From Candidatus Nitrohelix vancouverensis (GTDB lineage Bacteria > Nitrospinota > Nitrospinia > Nitrospinales > VA-1), in the NCBI GenBank assembly GCA_015698305.1, contig CP048620.1, forward strand, positions 2,812,001 to 2,876,000: DNA of 64,000 nucleotides, in the 5' to 3' direction. A program made the position numbers and the translations under genes. Below the pieces are notes generated by a model. That model did not search any database. It had not been told where the DNA came from and saw nothing but the letters and a program-made list of their open reading frames with translations. Shown here in pieces: positions 1 through 9,178 of the stretch (positions within the stretch are counted from its first letter, which is position 1; the number at the start of each line of letters is the position of its first letter).

Positions 1-1
1 C

Positions 2-712
2 GGGCATGAAACTGTCAACTCCAAATGGGGAAGCGACGCCAGCATTCTGGTTGGGGACTTCCTGCTCTCGCGCGCCATCCTTCTGCTGGCCGACAACAAC
101 GACGCGGCTATCATTCAAGCCGTTGCCGGAGCCGCCAAAATTCTGGTTGAAGGCGGTATCAAAGAATACGCGAACGCGCGAAAAATAGACGTCACCGAAG
201 AGCATTGTCTCGACGTTATCTATCGAAAAACTTCCTCAATTATAACAGCAAGCTGTCAGGTGGGTATGTTGCTCGCCAAGGGAACTCCCGAGCAGGTCAA
301 AGCAGTGGTCGATTTTGGCGACCAGTTTGGAATGGCCTTTCAATTGATGGACGACGCGCTGGATTACGACGGCGATGAATCCATCCTCGGCAAGCCGCCG
401 GGAACCGATTTCAAAGAAGGCCATGTGACGCTCCCTTTGCTACATCTTTACACCCACTCTTCTGATACGGTCAAAAAAGAGATCGAAGATTTCATTCAGA
501 ACGAGAATATCAGCGATAAGGACTTCCAATACATTCTGGGGCGAATGCGCGACGCCAAATCCATTGAGTACACTCAGGATCTGGCTCGCAACTACATGGA
601 TCAGGCCAAAAACTCTCTGGAAAAAACCCAGTTCAAGACCCCGGAAATCAGAGAACGTCTGTATGCGATCGCAAATTACATTATCGAGCGCCACACTCCC
701 GTAAGAACCTGA
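2..712 (+). CDS. Polyprenyl (octaprenyl-type) diphosphate synthase, 3' part
   Basis: This is the C-terminal 236 residues of a trans-isoprenyl diphosphate synthase; the gene begins before the window. The enzyme extends allylic diphosphates with isopentenyl diphosphate to make the quinone side chain. The frame is open from base 2 with no start and includes a segment VNSKWGSDASILVGDFLLSRA-like in character that is typical of the octaprenyl/solanesyl group. The second aspartate-rich motif is DDALDYDGD, followed by GKPPGTDFKEGHVTLPLL. The first DDxxD motif must lie upstream. The chain length of the product cannot be read from this part. The next gene starts 63 bases downstream on the same strand. 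Confidence 0.9.
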   Translation, partial: GHETVNSKWGSDASILVGDFLLSRAILLLADNNDAAIIQAVAGAAKILVEGGIKEYANARKIDVTEEHCLDVIYRKTSSIITASCQVGMLLAKGTPEQVKAVVDFGDQFGMAFQLMDDALDYDGDESILGKPPGTDFKEGHVTLPLLHLYTHSSDTVKKEIEDFIQNENISDKDFQYILGRMRDAKSIEYTQDLARNYMDQAKNSLEKTQFKTPEIRERLYAIANYIIERHTPVRT

Positions 713-775
713 TCTCCTAATCGCTTCACGCCGCTGTCGAAGCATTGGCATCAATGTTCACAGGAGGTCAGCTTC

Positions 776-1285
776 ATGTCTCCATTCACGCGCCTGGCTT
801 ACGATTCCATCGCCTATTATCTGGAGCGCCAACAAAAACTGCCGGCGCCCTCCCCCCCACTGCAAAGCCTGTTCACAGAACCACGCGGCGTCTTTGTCTC
901 TTTAAAAATAAAAAATCGATTGAGAGGTTGCATTGGCTCCCTCACGCCGGTCAAAGACAACTTGTGGCAGGAAATCGTTGATAACGCCGTCAAGGCGGCC
1001 TGCAAAGACCCCAGATTCCCTCCGGTCGAGCAATCGGAGCTGGATCAGCTCACGATTTCAGTCGATATTCTGAGCCCGCTGACGCCAATAGAAAATTTAT
1101 CGCAAACCAATAGCAGGGAGTTTGGACTGCTCGTTCGTTCGGATAAAAAGCAAGGCGTCTTGTTACCCGATCTGGAAGGCGTTCCCAACGTCAACGAACA
1201 ATTACGAATCTGTCTGAACAAAGCGGGGATCAAGTCCGGGGAATCTTATAAAATGTATCAGTTCAAAGTCCAGCGCTACAAATGA
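776..1285 (+). CDS. amrA: AMMECR1-domain protein (AmmeMemoRadiSam system protein A-like)
   Basis: A 169-residue protein that is a complete single AMMECR1 domain. The diagnostic LRGCIGS motif is near residues 49-55, followed by the family's usual DPRFPPV and a C-terminal GVLLPDLEGVPN stretch. The ATG is preceded by a strong AGGAGG ribosome site around 761-766. In many bacteria this protein is encoded with Memo-like and radical SAM partners; no such partners are adjacent here. The biochemical role of the family is not settled, so only the family assignment is firm. It may be cotranscribed with the upstream prenyl synthase. Confidence 0.85.
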   Translation: MSPFTRLAYDSIAYYLERQQKLPAPSPPLQSLFTEPRGVFVSLKIKNRLRGCIGSLTPVKDNLWQEIVDNAVKAACKDPRFPPVEQSELDQLTISVDILSPLTPIENLSQTNSREFGLLVRSDKKQGVLLPDLEGVPNVNEQLRICLNKAGIKSGESYKMYQFKVQRYK

Positions 1286-1315
1286 TGATAGAGATTCACG
1301 GCTCCTGGAAAAATT

Positions 1316-2107
1316 TTAGAAATCTTTCCAGATCGCGGTCGGCGAGAGAGACCCCATCCGCAAGCCGCCCATGCGCAGACCGGTCAACAGATCCAGAGAA
1401 GGGATGAAGTAGGAAGACCCGGTCAAGGGCTGGCCGGTAGAAAGATCCTGAGACCATTGCGGAAACAACCTGAAATCTCTATGAAACTGCATGGTGAAGA
1501 GATGCCCGTCTTCAGGATTTTCCCCGCCGAAAGTATGATCGCAAGCTCCGTTTGAATTCACAAAGGAATCTGTTTTACCCAGAGACTGTTTTGCGGACCA
1601 TTTACGGATATACGAAAAACAACTCTGAGTTAATTCCGGATTTTCGTTGCCCAGGAAGACTTCAGAACGATCAGGCGCTCCAGCGTCCGGCGCCTGCAAG
1701 GATCGACCCTCGGCGCGCTCCACAATACTCGCCATTGAACTCGTGTAATCGCCAAGCCTATCCGCCAATCTGGCGTTCAAGTCTCTATCCGCCGAAGAAA
1801 AATAAAACAACATGTCGCCGCCCGTATACGGGATCGAAACGCCATCCTGCTCAGCGGATTTCAACGCGCGAAAACCATACGGGAAATTTCCGGGAAGAAT
1901 AAAACTCCACAACTGCGGACCAAAACCGACTGTAACCGCAAGTTTCGATTCAGGACGCTCAGCGATTACCTGACGACATAATTGCGGCGCCATGGCCCCG
2001 ATTTTGGCCATGCTCATCGCCGTCAATGGAACGTCGTGAACTTCAAATACCAGATAAAGACGTTCAAGGCCCGAGGGATTGAGAATCCCTGTTTGCGGTT
2101 GCGACAT
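1316..2107 (-). CDS. Divergent DyP-type peroxidase family protein
   Basis: A 263-residue protein that resembles the YfeX/DyP heme peroxidase family over its length. It has an N-terminal QPQTGIL, a VTVGFGPQLW strand near residue 60, GGDMLFYF near residue 97, GNENP near 152 followed by SYIRKW, and a C-terminal TGSSYFIPSLDLL. In active DyP enzymes the central motif reads GxxDGTxNP with a catalytic aspartate. Here the aligned stretch is VFLGNENP, so that aspartate is a leucine. The usual arginine-rich stretch before the C-terminus is also not clear. It may bind heme without normal peroxidase activity. No signal peptide is seen. The start lies just past the acl operon terminator. Confidence 0.6.
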   Translation of the reverse strand: MSQPQTGILNPSGLERLYLVFEVHDVPLTAMSMAKIGAMAPQLCRQVIAERPESKLAVTVGFGPQLWSFILPGNFPYGFRALKSAEQDGVSIPYTGGDMLFYFSSADRDLNARLADRLGDYTSSMASIVERAEGRSLQAPDAGAPDRSEVFLGNENPELTQSCFSYIRKWSAKQSLGKTDSFVNSNGACDHTFGGENPEDGHLFTMQFHRDFRLFPQWSQDLSTGQPLTGSSYFIPSLDLLTGLRMGGLRMGSLSPTAIWKDF

Positions 2108-2124
2108 ATAAAATATACCTGAAA

Positions 2125-2160
2125 GAAAAAAAGCCCCCTCCCCAAACCGGGGAAGGGGCT
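2125..2160 (-). terminator. Rho-independent terminator of the aclBA operon
   Basis: On the minus strand a 12-base stem (AGCCCCTTCCCC with GGGGAGGGGGCT, one mismatch) and a five-base loop are followed by seven T residues. It lies 13 bases past the aclA stop, exactly where transcription of that operon should end. Confidence 0.9.
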
Positions 2161-2172
2161 GATTGATACGAC

Positions 2173-4887
2173 TCAGTTAACGTAAACGCACTTGCTGGCC
2201 GCTGTTCGCGTATCCATGTTACGACCCCGGTTGGTATGATCGTCGATCTCTGCCGCACAACCGATCATTCGACCGAACAGGAAGGTCGTGAAACTTGCAT
2301 TTTCGATGTCGCGCTCATCCAGCTGACCGGCCTTGTATTCCTTCCAGACCATCTTCAACAGGATAACAGCGATCACCGCATCAATGTTCACGCAGTAAAC
2401 GTCCTTGCTGACCTTCGCCTTGAACATTCCCTGAACGAGATTATGATAGTAATCAAGAAACACGTTGTACAAACCCTTCTCCTCGAAAAGTTTATTAACG
2501 AACACTTCACGCGGATCGTAGTTGACTTCTTTGCCTTTAAAAATCGGATGATTGACGCATGGAATTTTTTCATACGACAAATTGCCGATGGCTTTTTGTT
2601 TGTTCTTGTATTCGCCATACTCCTTGGCGCAGTTCAGAGCCATTTCTTCGAGATTCAAACCATGGTCCTTTTCATCTGCGGCCTTCAGCGAAGTGTCCTT
2701 GAACTGTTTGATCAGGAACGCCGCCGCTTCATAACCGTTGCCGCCATGAGCGAAACCGGTATGCGTCAGGAAGCCGACCATGCACTTGTTGACCTGAACG
2801 CGATCCGGCACTTCAGGACCGTCGGCGCTGACCGCGCCTTTGGCTCCTTGCGCAGAGATCGTGCCCGGCCCGTTGGTGATGATCAGGCCCAGCAATACCT
2901 GAAACTCAAACAACTCTTTATCATTGGGTTCTCGCCCCATCAACGACAGAAACGCCGTTCGGGTGAAGCTGAACTTGGTGATCAGATCTTCCATTTTAAC
3001 GCCGCAGAAACTGTCCTGAGTCTGTGATTCCGCAGGAGCCGCAACGCCAACCAGTACGCTGTAGACTTTGGAGTACCAGGGCAAGCGAACCAGCGTGTCT
3101 TTGGAAATCTTCTTGCCTTTCAGACTGCTCCAGGCCACCGTGGTCCAGGTCGCCGCCAGCATGGTATCAACCGTGAGATGTTTTCCCTGTTTCTTCGCCA
3201 GATCCTGAAGGAAAGAGAAGAACACGGTTTTCCCTGCGGCGTTCACGCACTCCAGCCATTTCTGCACGCAAGGGCTTTCTTCCGAAGAGAGCAAAGCGTC
3301 CTCATGCTCTGCGCCTTTGGCGAGAAGACCCGAGTGATCGAATTCATCCCGCGCATCCGCCAGTTTTTCGTATTGAAAAATATCGAGAAGCGCCTGGGAT
3401 GCGGCCATTGCTTTTTCAGCGCATTTTTTACCAACGATGGAAATCGCCGCCGCCGTCGCCGTGTTCGGCGAGTTGCCGTTTTCGCGAGACGCTGTCGCCG
3501 CCGCAAGAGTCGGTTGTCCGTGCTGATTGACAAAGCCATTCAGCGCAAAATTGACCAGCTTCTCACCCGTCTCACAAGTGTATTGTCGCGTCAGCGCAAA
3601 TACGAGATTGGCTTCGAAGGTTTTTGTCGATGCGTCGAGAATCGATTGATTATGAATCTTGGAAACCTGGGTTCCCGGATCCATCATCGATGCGCCGCTC
3701 GCGTCTTTCATGGCTTCGCGTCTGAACTGCGCGCCCACATGCTTGTCGAGAGCCGCAATTTGTTCGTTGTAAGGAGCTAATGCCTCAACAATCGGTACAT
3801 CCAATTCCGGAGGAAGAGTCACGCCATGGTTGTTGCCAAACCAGCATTTCAGAGACAGCGTTCCCTTCGGCTCAAAGTCAGGTTTCTTGTTGTTCAATTC
3901 CATGACTTTCGTGAGCGCTTCCGGGATGTGCGCAATGTTGGTTACCAAAGCGCCCTTCTTCGAGAAAACGGGTTTCTCCGGAGTGTAAATATCTTCAACT
4001 CCAAAATAGTCCATGAACCAGCGCTCTTTGGCGAACGCATCGTCCCCGGAACCCGCAAGCGATCCCGCATGTCCGCATGCCTTGGTCAGTTTCGCCTTCC
4101 ACCGTCCAACGACGCAGGCGACAATCGGCTTGCTGGATTTCAGACCGTATTCATAATAACCGCCCGGCTCGCTGTAGATAACTGCCGCCTGAGAGCGGTC
4201 GTCATTTTCGAAACCGTGCAGGAATTCCTTCGGACCGTACTGGATATAAACATCCTTGCCGCTGGATACCGAAGTCGTGGTGCCCCAGCCCGCTGTCGAA
4301 AGATACACCGCAATCGTCGTGGTGAAGTTGCCCGAGTTGGAAAACAAGGCAACCGAACCCTTCATCAGCGATTCTTCCGGGCTGTTACCGCCCAGCGCGC
4401 CGCCCAGTCGAACATGGTTCCAGGCGTCCGCCAATCCCAGGCAGTTGCCGCCAAACAGGTCCACGCCGTTGGTCTGGCAGATTGCGCGCATGATACGCGC
4501 GTCTTTAACAGACACTTTTTCGGTCAGGATGATGACTTTTTTCAAGTCCGGGTTCGCGCGCACCGCTTCAGCAACGCCGTCTTTAACGCCGGACGGCGGC
4601 AGATAAACCACGCAGGTATTGAATTTATGTCCCGCTTCAATACCTTCCTTGATGGAGTTATAAACAGGAATCTTGCCGATTTTCGTCGGCAATGCCTTGC
4701 CCCCTTTGCCCGGTCCCGTGCCAAAAACAATATTCCCACCGGAATATTCATGGCTGGTAGGGGTAACCGTTGAACTTTCTTTTCCCATAATATTCAGAAC
4801 AACCACCCGGTCGTCCTTGGTCGCCAACTCTTTTAAAGAGTTGATGCCTACATAATAAGGGAATTCCTTGATGCCTTCCTTATGCAT
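2173..4887 (-). CDS. aclA: ATP-citrate lyase, catalytic-histidine / citrate synthase subunit
   Basis: A 904-residue subunit of ATP-citrate lyase, which cleaves citrate to acetyl-CoA and oxaloacetate with ATP and CoA and lets the TCA cycle run in the CO2-fixing direction. Residues 1-330 resemble succinyl-CoA synthetase alpha, with the phosphohistidine in CGHAGS (His273). The rest is a citrate-synthase-like module with TGFAHGGNG (His714), NHPIFKG (His780) and NIDAVIA (Asp836). At 904 residues it is much longer than the roughly 610 residues of the green sulfur bacterial subunit. The excess is mainly an insertion between about residues 470 and 660. It lies 43 bases behind aclB, in the same operon. 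Confidence 0.93.
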   Translation of the reverse strand: MHKEGIKEFPYYVGINSLKELATKDDRVVVLNIMGKESSTVTPTSHEYSGGNIVFGTGPGKGGKALPTKIGKIPVYNSIKEGIEAGHKFNTCVVYLPPSGVKDGVAEAVRANPDLKKVIILTEKVSVKDARIMRAICQTNGVDLFGGNCLGLADAWNHVRLGGALGGNSPEESLMKGSVALFSNSGNFTTTIAVYLSTAGWGTTTSVSSGKDVYIQYGPKEFLHGFENDDRSQAAVIYSEPGGYYEYGLKSSKPIVACVVGRWKAKLTKACGHAGSLAGSGDDAFAKERWFMDYFGVEDIYTPEKPVFSKKGALVTNIAHIPEALTKVMELNNKKPDFEPKGTLSLKCWFGNNHGVTLPPELDVPIVEALAPYNEQIAALDKHVGAQFRREAMKDASGASMMDPGTQVSKIHNQSILDASTKTFEANLVFALTRQYTCETGEKLVNFALNGFVNQHGQPTLAAATASRENGNSPNTATAAAISIVGKKCAEKAMAASQALLDIFQYEKLADARDEFDHSGLLAKGAEHEDALLSSEESPCVQKWLECVNAAGKTVFFSFLQDLAKKQGKHLTVDTMLAATWTTVAWSSLKGKKISKDTLVRLPWYSKVYSVLVGVAAPAESQTQDSFCGVKMEDLITKFSFTRTAFLSLMGREPNDKELFEFQVLLGLIITNGPGTISAQGAKGAVSADGPEVPDRVQVNKCMVGFLTHTGFAHGGNGYEAAAFLIKQFKDTSLKAADEKDHGLNLEEMALNCAKEYGEYKNKQKAIGNLSYEKIPCVNHPIFKGKEVNYDPREVFVNKLFEEKGLYNVFLDYYHNLVQGMFKAKVSKDVYCVNIDAVIAVILLKMVWKEYKAGQLDERDIENASFTTFLFGRMIGCAAEIDDHTNRGRNMDTRTAASKCVYVN

Positions 4888-4930
4888 TATTTAAATCTCC
4901 CCGAATAAATTGAGCGATTCGTTGGTCGCA

Positions 4931-6202
4931 TTATTTAATATTCATTGCTGCTTTGATTTCTTCCTTGCCGCCATTCTTCAACCATTTGTTAACCTTCAAC
5001 GTGTAGTTGATAACTTCAGACATGGCGCTATCGTGACCAAAGAAACGATAGGGAACGCCCAGCTGATCCAGCGTGTCGCGGAAATAAGACATGCCTCGAA
5101 TCAGGTTGGGTCCGCCGCGACCGACGACCACAAACAAGGGAATCGGACCGTGTTTCTGGAAATAATCACGCAATGCGTCCGCAATCGCGCGCAAGGTTTC
5201 GTAAATATCCGTGTTGTTCGCTTTACCGCCAATCACAAACAGGATGTTCGACTGCCCCAGCCAGTGATTGAAGGTAATGCGGGAAATTTCATTCATCTTT
5301 TCATAAGGTGGGTTGCCGCCGAAGTCGGAAGAAATCGTCGCGTCTTCACCCAGCAACTCGGTCACCATCGCATTCGCGCCGCCGCCAAAGGTGGGGGCGG
5401 TGATATTGCCCTTTTCGTTGATGACGAACACGTCGCTCTGACCCTGATAGGTTCGAAGCTGATTGATTTCCTGTTCGAACTCCGAATAGTCGGAAGCAAA
5501 AACATGCGCCGGCAGATGCAATCGTTTCCAGGCCGGATCATCAATGTCAAACGCGCATTTGAAATCGCAAGCGACAGGAGTCACGCGACCGCCGTTGCCC
5601 GGCATCATGCGAATCGGGTTCAACTCCAGCATGGTCATACCGTAGTTATTATACAAATCCCACAATTTAGGAAGGTTTTGCACCAAGGGGCTGATGATAT
5701 GCGCAGGCGCGCCAAGTTCAGTCAACGCATTGGACACATGGAAGGCTTTCAGACCCGTTAGCGGATCAAACGGCACTTCCCTGATTTTTGACTTGTCCAG
5801 CTCTTCAATGTCCACGCCGCCATGATGCGTGATCGTCATTGTCGGCGCGCGAAACTCTGTGTTCTCGGCAATCGAGAAATACACTTCGACGTCCGCAGGA
5901 ACGGCGCCTTCATAAGTTACGCCATCCGCTTTCGTCGAATAATTGTCAACCTTGTGCTCGGCGAAATACAGCCGTTCCTTTTCCTTCAGCGCGTCGGTGA
6001 TATTGTCGACGCGACCCAGCAAGCCGGATTTTCCTTTTTTACCAACGCCGCCTTTAAAAACCGGTTTGATAAAAATTTGCCCGTGCCGCTTGAGCATGTC
6101 TTTTATTTCATCGTAGCTCAGCTCCGGCCCTCGAACCTCCGAGTGTGGAAATTCCACCAAGTCGAGCAGTTTTCTTCCCCAAAGCATTCCCGTAATTTGC
6201 AT
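4931..6202 (-). CDS. aclB: ATP-citrate lyase, ATP-grasp subunit
   Basis: A 423-residue subunit related to the beta subunit of succinyl-CoA synthetase. The N-terminal half is an ATP-grasp fold (KPVFKGGVGKKGKSG near residues 46-60, metal-binding LELNPIR near 192). The C-terminal half is the CoA-ligase-like domain, with GGGANAMVTELLG and FVVVGRGGPNLIRG. The start ATG follows an AGGAG site at minus-strand spacing of about five bases. It is the first gene of the aclBA operon, under the promoter at 6351-6378. Together with aclA it supports autotrophic growth by the reverse TCA cycle. Confidence 0.93.
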   Translation of the reverse strand: MQITGMLWGRKLLDLVEFPHSEVRGPELSYDEIKDMLKRHGQIFIKPVFKGGVGKKGKSGLLGRVDNITDALKEKERLYFAEHKVDNYSTKADGVTYEGAVPADVEVYFSIAENTEFRAPTMTITHHGGVDIEELDKSKIREVPFDPLTGLKAFHVSNALTELGAPAHIISPLVQNLPKLWDLYNNYGMTMLELNPIRMMPGNGGRVTPVACDFKCAFDIDDPAWKRLHLPAHVFASDYSEFEQEINQLRTYQGQSDVFVINEKGNITAPTFGGGANAMVTELLGEDATISSDFGGNPPYEKMNEISRITFNHWLGQSNILFVIGGKANNTDIYETLRAIADALRDYFQKHGPIPLFVVVGRGGPNLIRGMSYFRDTLDQLGVPYRFFGHDSAMSEVINYTLKVNKWLKNGGKEEIKAAMNIK

Positions 6203-6594
6203 AGTCTCCTATTAACCTCCAGTACAGTCCAAGAATCGAAAAAGGCGTGAAATCTATAGTTTCAGTAATAAAAAAAAGAGTCAAAAATCCTAAACTAATT
6301 TATGAATTTTAAGACCCGAACACTCATCAGAATGGGTTGCAAAACAACGTATTTTAAAGAATTTGGCGGGATTGTCAATTATTTATAAAATATGATTCGA
6401 CCTTTTTTCCAGCGGGACTTTTCAACAGAAAAACAGGCAAGTAGAATCGAATTATCGAATAATTTCTTTTAATTCAACCCCTGCAAATCAAAGCATGCCC
6501 GCCCGGGCAATACCCGAAAGACCTAAATTATGTTGTTTAGAATTGCTGAGAGCTTAAGGCAGGATTATTCAAAAAGCGCGAAGACCGCCTGAAA
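6203..6594. other. Intergenic region holding the acl promoter
   Basis: 392 bases without a convincing gene. It is AT-rich and lies between aclB and the end of the radical SAM gene; both are on the minus strand. It contains the acl promoter (6351-6378) and an untranslated leader of about 140 bases. A short GCCCGGGC palindrome lies near 6500. I see no riboswitch fold I can name. Confidence 0.6.
6351..6378 (-). promoter_or_regulatory. Sigma-70 type promoter of aclBA
   Basis: On the minus strand a consensus TTGACA (-35, 6378-6373) is followed after 16 bases by TAAAAT (-10, 6356-6351). It points at aclB, whose start is about 140 bases downstream. No other good promoter is evident in this gap. Confidence 0.65.
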
Positions 6595-8139
6595 TCAACT
6601 TGCAATAGCGGCTTTGGATTCTTGAGAGCGCGCCGGGCGTAAAAACATTTCAAGGACCCGCTCGTCAAAATCCGGTTTTTGATACAAATTGCGGTAAAAG
6701 GTGAGAATACGCTCTTTATCCAAATGCTTTTCCAAAACGCTATGGCTGTTTCGAATGCGTTCTTTGTTGTGGAAAATATTACGCATCCACTCCCAGCGAA
6801 TATTTTGGATATCCTTGCCCGTCAAAGGCACCCTATCAGGTGGGAAAAAATCGCCGTAAAAAGATGGGTCGTCCATCAACTTGGTCAGCAAGGATTCGGA
6901 AGTCTGTTCCTCAATCAAACGCGCTTCTTCTGGCGTGGGATTGAGAGCGTCAAATAACGGCGTTTCCGGATAAACTCGGACGATGCTCAAACCCGGCTCA
7001 GCCACATAGGTCAACTGCTTCGCCAGGTTCACCGTTTCCCAGGCTTCCTCCAACGTTTCCGTCGGGAAACCAATCATGAAAAACGTTCGAACTATGAAGC
7101 GACGCGACGCCTTTTCAATCATTTCAATCGCTTTGGGAATCTCAAGATACTTCACGATCAGGCGTTGAAGTCGAGGCGTTGCCGTTTCTACCGCCAAGGA
7201 CATCTGGCTAGTGCCCGCCTCTTCAAAGAGGTCTAGAATTTCATCATCCAACCGGTCTGCTCTAAGACCGTTTGGGAAATTGAGAGAAACTCCAGGCAAA
7301 TTCTTGATGATGCCGCGTAATATTTCTTTGGCAATCTTCTTAGGAACATTAAAGATATCGTCCACAAATACAAAATTGCGGATCCCCCTGCGGTAATGAT
7401 CCTCCATTTCTTCGAGAACAAGATGCCCGGATCGACGTCGAACGGTCTTGCTCACTGCCGCATGGCAGTAATAACATTTATAAGTACACCCGCGTGAGCT
7501 TTCCATGAAGACGCAGGTGGCGGTACTTTGATTGGCAAGATTATAAATGCCTTCATAATCGCTCAGTTGAATCAAATCGTATGCCGGAGCGGGAAGAATA
7601 TCGATATTCTCAATATCACCTCTTGCTTCGTTAACCTTGATGCCTGTTTCTTCCGAATATGTAACGGTTCCCTTTAAATCCAGAGGAAGAGTTCCGTGCA
7701 CATTCACCCACTCAATCAATTCATTGAACGTGGTTTCGCCTTCGCCGCGAACAACCAGATCGACGAAAGCCCCAACCACTTCACGATACGATGAAGACGA
7801 ATACGGCCCGCCGCCAATCAAATAAGCGCTCGGCGTCGTTTTGCGAATTACGCTGGCCAAGTGTTTGTACTGGTTCTGGTACAAGGATAAACTACGCAGG
7901 CCGACCAAGTCAGGTTTGAATTCACTCAAATATTCAACAACCGCTTTTTCGGAATCATCAAAAGTCGCGGTATGGATGATCTTGACCTCAATCCCCGGAA
8001 ATGCTTTGCGAACGCTGGAAGCCAGGTACATGAGTCCTAATGGGTGGTGCGTATTGCCTGAAGCCTGATATTCAAGACGCCCTGTGTTGGTTCGGCGATC
8101 CAACTCAATATCAATCAGCAATATTTTTTTAATCATCAA
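6595..8139 (-). CDS. B12-binding-type radical SAM protein
   Basis: A 514-residue radical SAM protein. Residues 1-140 look like the N-terminal cobalamin-binding-type Rossmann domain that precedes the SAM barrel (LYLASSVRKAF, LIGGGPYS, RGEGETTF). The 4Fe-4S cluster motif is CTYKCYYC (Cys218, Cys222, Cys225), preceded by ESSRGC. The canonical DxHxxG cobalamin ligand motif is not evident, so cobalamin binding is uncertain. The substrate cannot be told. The radical SAM barrel continues with VFVDDIFNVPKK and MIGFPTET. It stands alone, with 213 bases to the aldolase gene upstream. Confidence 0.85.
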   Translation of the reverse strand: MMIKKILLIDIELDRRTNTGRLEYQASGNTHHPLGLMYLASSVRKAFPGIEVKIIHTATFDDSEKAVVEYLSEFKPDLVGLRSLSLYQNQYKHLASVIRKTTPSAYLIGGGPYSSSSYREVVGAFVDLVVRGEGETTFNELIEWVNVHGTLPLDLKGTVTYSEETGIKVNEARGDIENIDILPAPAYDLIQLSDYEGIYNLANQSTATCVFMESSRGCTYKCYYCHAAVSKTVRRRSGHLVLEEMEDHYRRGIRNFVFVDDIFNVPKKIAKEILRGIIKNLPGVSLNFPNGLRADRLDDEILDLFEEAGTSQMSLAVETATPRLQRLIVKYLEIPKAIEMIEKASRRFIVRTFFMIGFPTETLEEAWETVNLAKQLTYVAEPGLSIVRVYPETPLFDALNPTPEEARLIEEQTSESLLTKLMDDPSFYGDFFPPDRVPLTGKDIQNIRWEWMRNIFHNKERIRNSHSVLEKHLDKERILTFYRNLYQKPDFDERVLEMFLRPARSQESKAAIAS

Positions 8140-8238
8140 GATATCTCCCCGCTCACTCTGTATATGAGAACGTATTGAAGCTACGAAAGGTTCTAACTGC
8201 TATGTGGAATAATGACGATTGCTATGAAAGCCAATGAT

Positions 8239-8261
8239 GAAAGATTATATTACAATCTTTC
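8239..8261. repeat. Perfect AT-rich inverted repeat between two minus-strand genes
   Basis: GAAAGATT and AATCTTTC are perfect complements separated by seven bases. No T-tract follows, so it is a weak terminator candidate. It sits about 100 bases upstream of the radical SAM start and could also be a regulatory site. Confidence 0.35.
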
Positions 8262-8352
8262 TAAGCAGTCATGTTTTTCATGAGTTTTGCCAAAAAAAAA
8301 CGTCCAACACGCGGTTGAAAACAGGGGGACAAGAATCTGTCTTCAAAGCCGA

Positions 8353-9150
8353 TCACAAACGTTTCATGATTTCTGAAACCCGGTAACGCTCTTCATCCAG
8401 CGAAATATATCCCTGTTTGAGATCATAGGCCAGCATCATGATTTCAAATTGCAGGGCCGATTCCACCGCCGCGCGAAAACTTGGGCGACCGTCGCAGGGG
8501 AAGGCCAACAGGCGCGTGTTGAAACGCAGGGGCTGGGCTTCTTCCAGTATCTCATCAATATTTGCAGGGCAAATGCCGCCGCCAATCGAGACAGGTACGC
8601 CGCAGTCGCGAATCCGTTTCACCGTCTTTTGCACCAGCTTGCGAAAATCGGGATCGTTGCGCGACACGCCCATCGAACTCGACAGATCACTGCATCCGAT
8701 GGTCACCTCGTCGATCCCGTCAACGCCGCAATATTCCAAGATCTCGTCCAGTTGGGTCAAGGCGACTCTCGATTCAATATTGATGCTTTTCTTCAAACGC
8801 TTGAACTGGAGCGGCGTCGTAAAATCATGCAAGGACGATAAAAAATTCTCCAGTCCGTAAGCCGATTCCACCATCGGCGCGATGAGGCCGTCGACCTCCA
8901 GCGGGATCATCTCTTTAATATCGTTGCGCGCGTTGGGGCCGCCAATCTTGACCCAGACCGGCACAATGCCTTTCGCGATACGCGCCCATTCCGCGATCTG
9001 GGCGTGTCCCATCCCGGCGTCTTCCGTTGACAGCTTCAAGCCCGACGCGCCGTGCAATTGCTTCAATTCCAATAAAGCTCTCTCCGGCGCCTTGGCAATC
9101 TTTTTGGGTCGTCCAGCAAGCGCTTTCAAGTTTGTCGGCTTGCGTTTCAT
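8353..9150 (-). CDS. HpcH/HpaI aldolase / citrate lyase beta-like protein
   Basis: A 265-residue TIM-barrel protein related to the HpcH/HpaI aldolase and citrate-lyase-beta group, which makes or breaks C-C bonds next to a carboxylate with a divalent metal. Recognisable pieces are VDGLIAPMVESAYGL (residues 87-101), INIESRVAL (near 124-132, metal-binding Glu) and IGCSDLSSSMG (near 151, second metal ligand Asp). It lies 28 bases behind the ATP-grasp/FMN fusion gene on the same strand, so the two are probably cotranscribed and act in one pathway. The substrate is unknown, and some residues normally conserved in citrate lyase beta are missing. Confidence 0.75.
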   Translation of the reverse strand: MKRKPTNLKALAGRPKKIAKAPERALLELKQLHGASGLKLSTEDAGMGHAQIAEWARIAKGIVPVWVKIGGPNARNDIKEMIPLEVDGLIAPMVESAYGLENFLSSLHDFTTPLQFKRLKKSINIESRVALTQLDEILEYCGVDGIDEVTIGCSDLSSSMGVSRNDPDFRKLVQKTVKRIRDCGVPVSIGGGICPANIDEILEEAQPLRFNTRLLAFPCDGRPSFRAAVESALQFEIMMLAYDLKQGYISLDEERYRVSEIMKRL

Positions 9151-9178
9151 ATCAATCCCCTTTCAAGACACTCTCGCT

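Noticed and set aside
2236-4773. Long plus-strand open frames opposite aclA
   Set aside because: They are the antisense of a well-supported ATP-citrate lyase gene and encode no recognisable domain.
6490-6510. A GCCCGGGC palindrome as a terminator or operator in the acl gap
   Set aside because: It is short, has no flanking T-tract, and nothing connects it to regulation.
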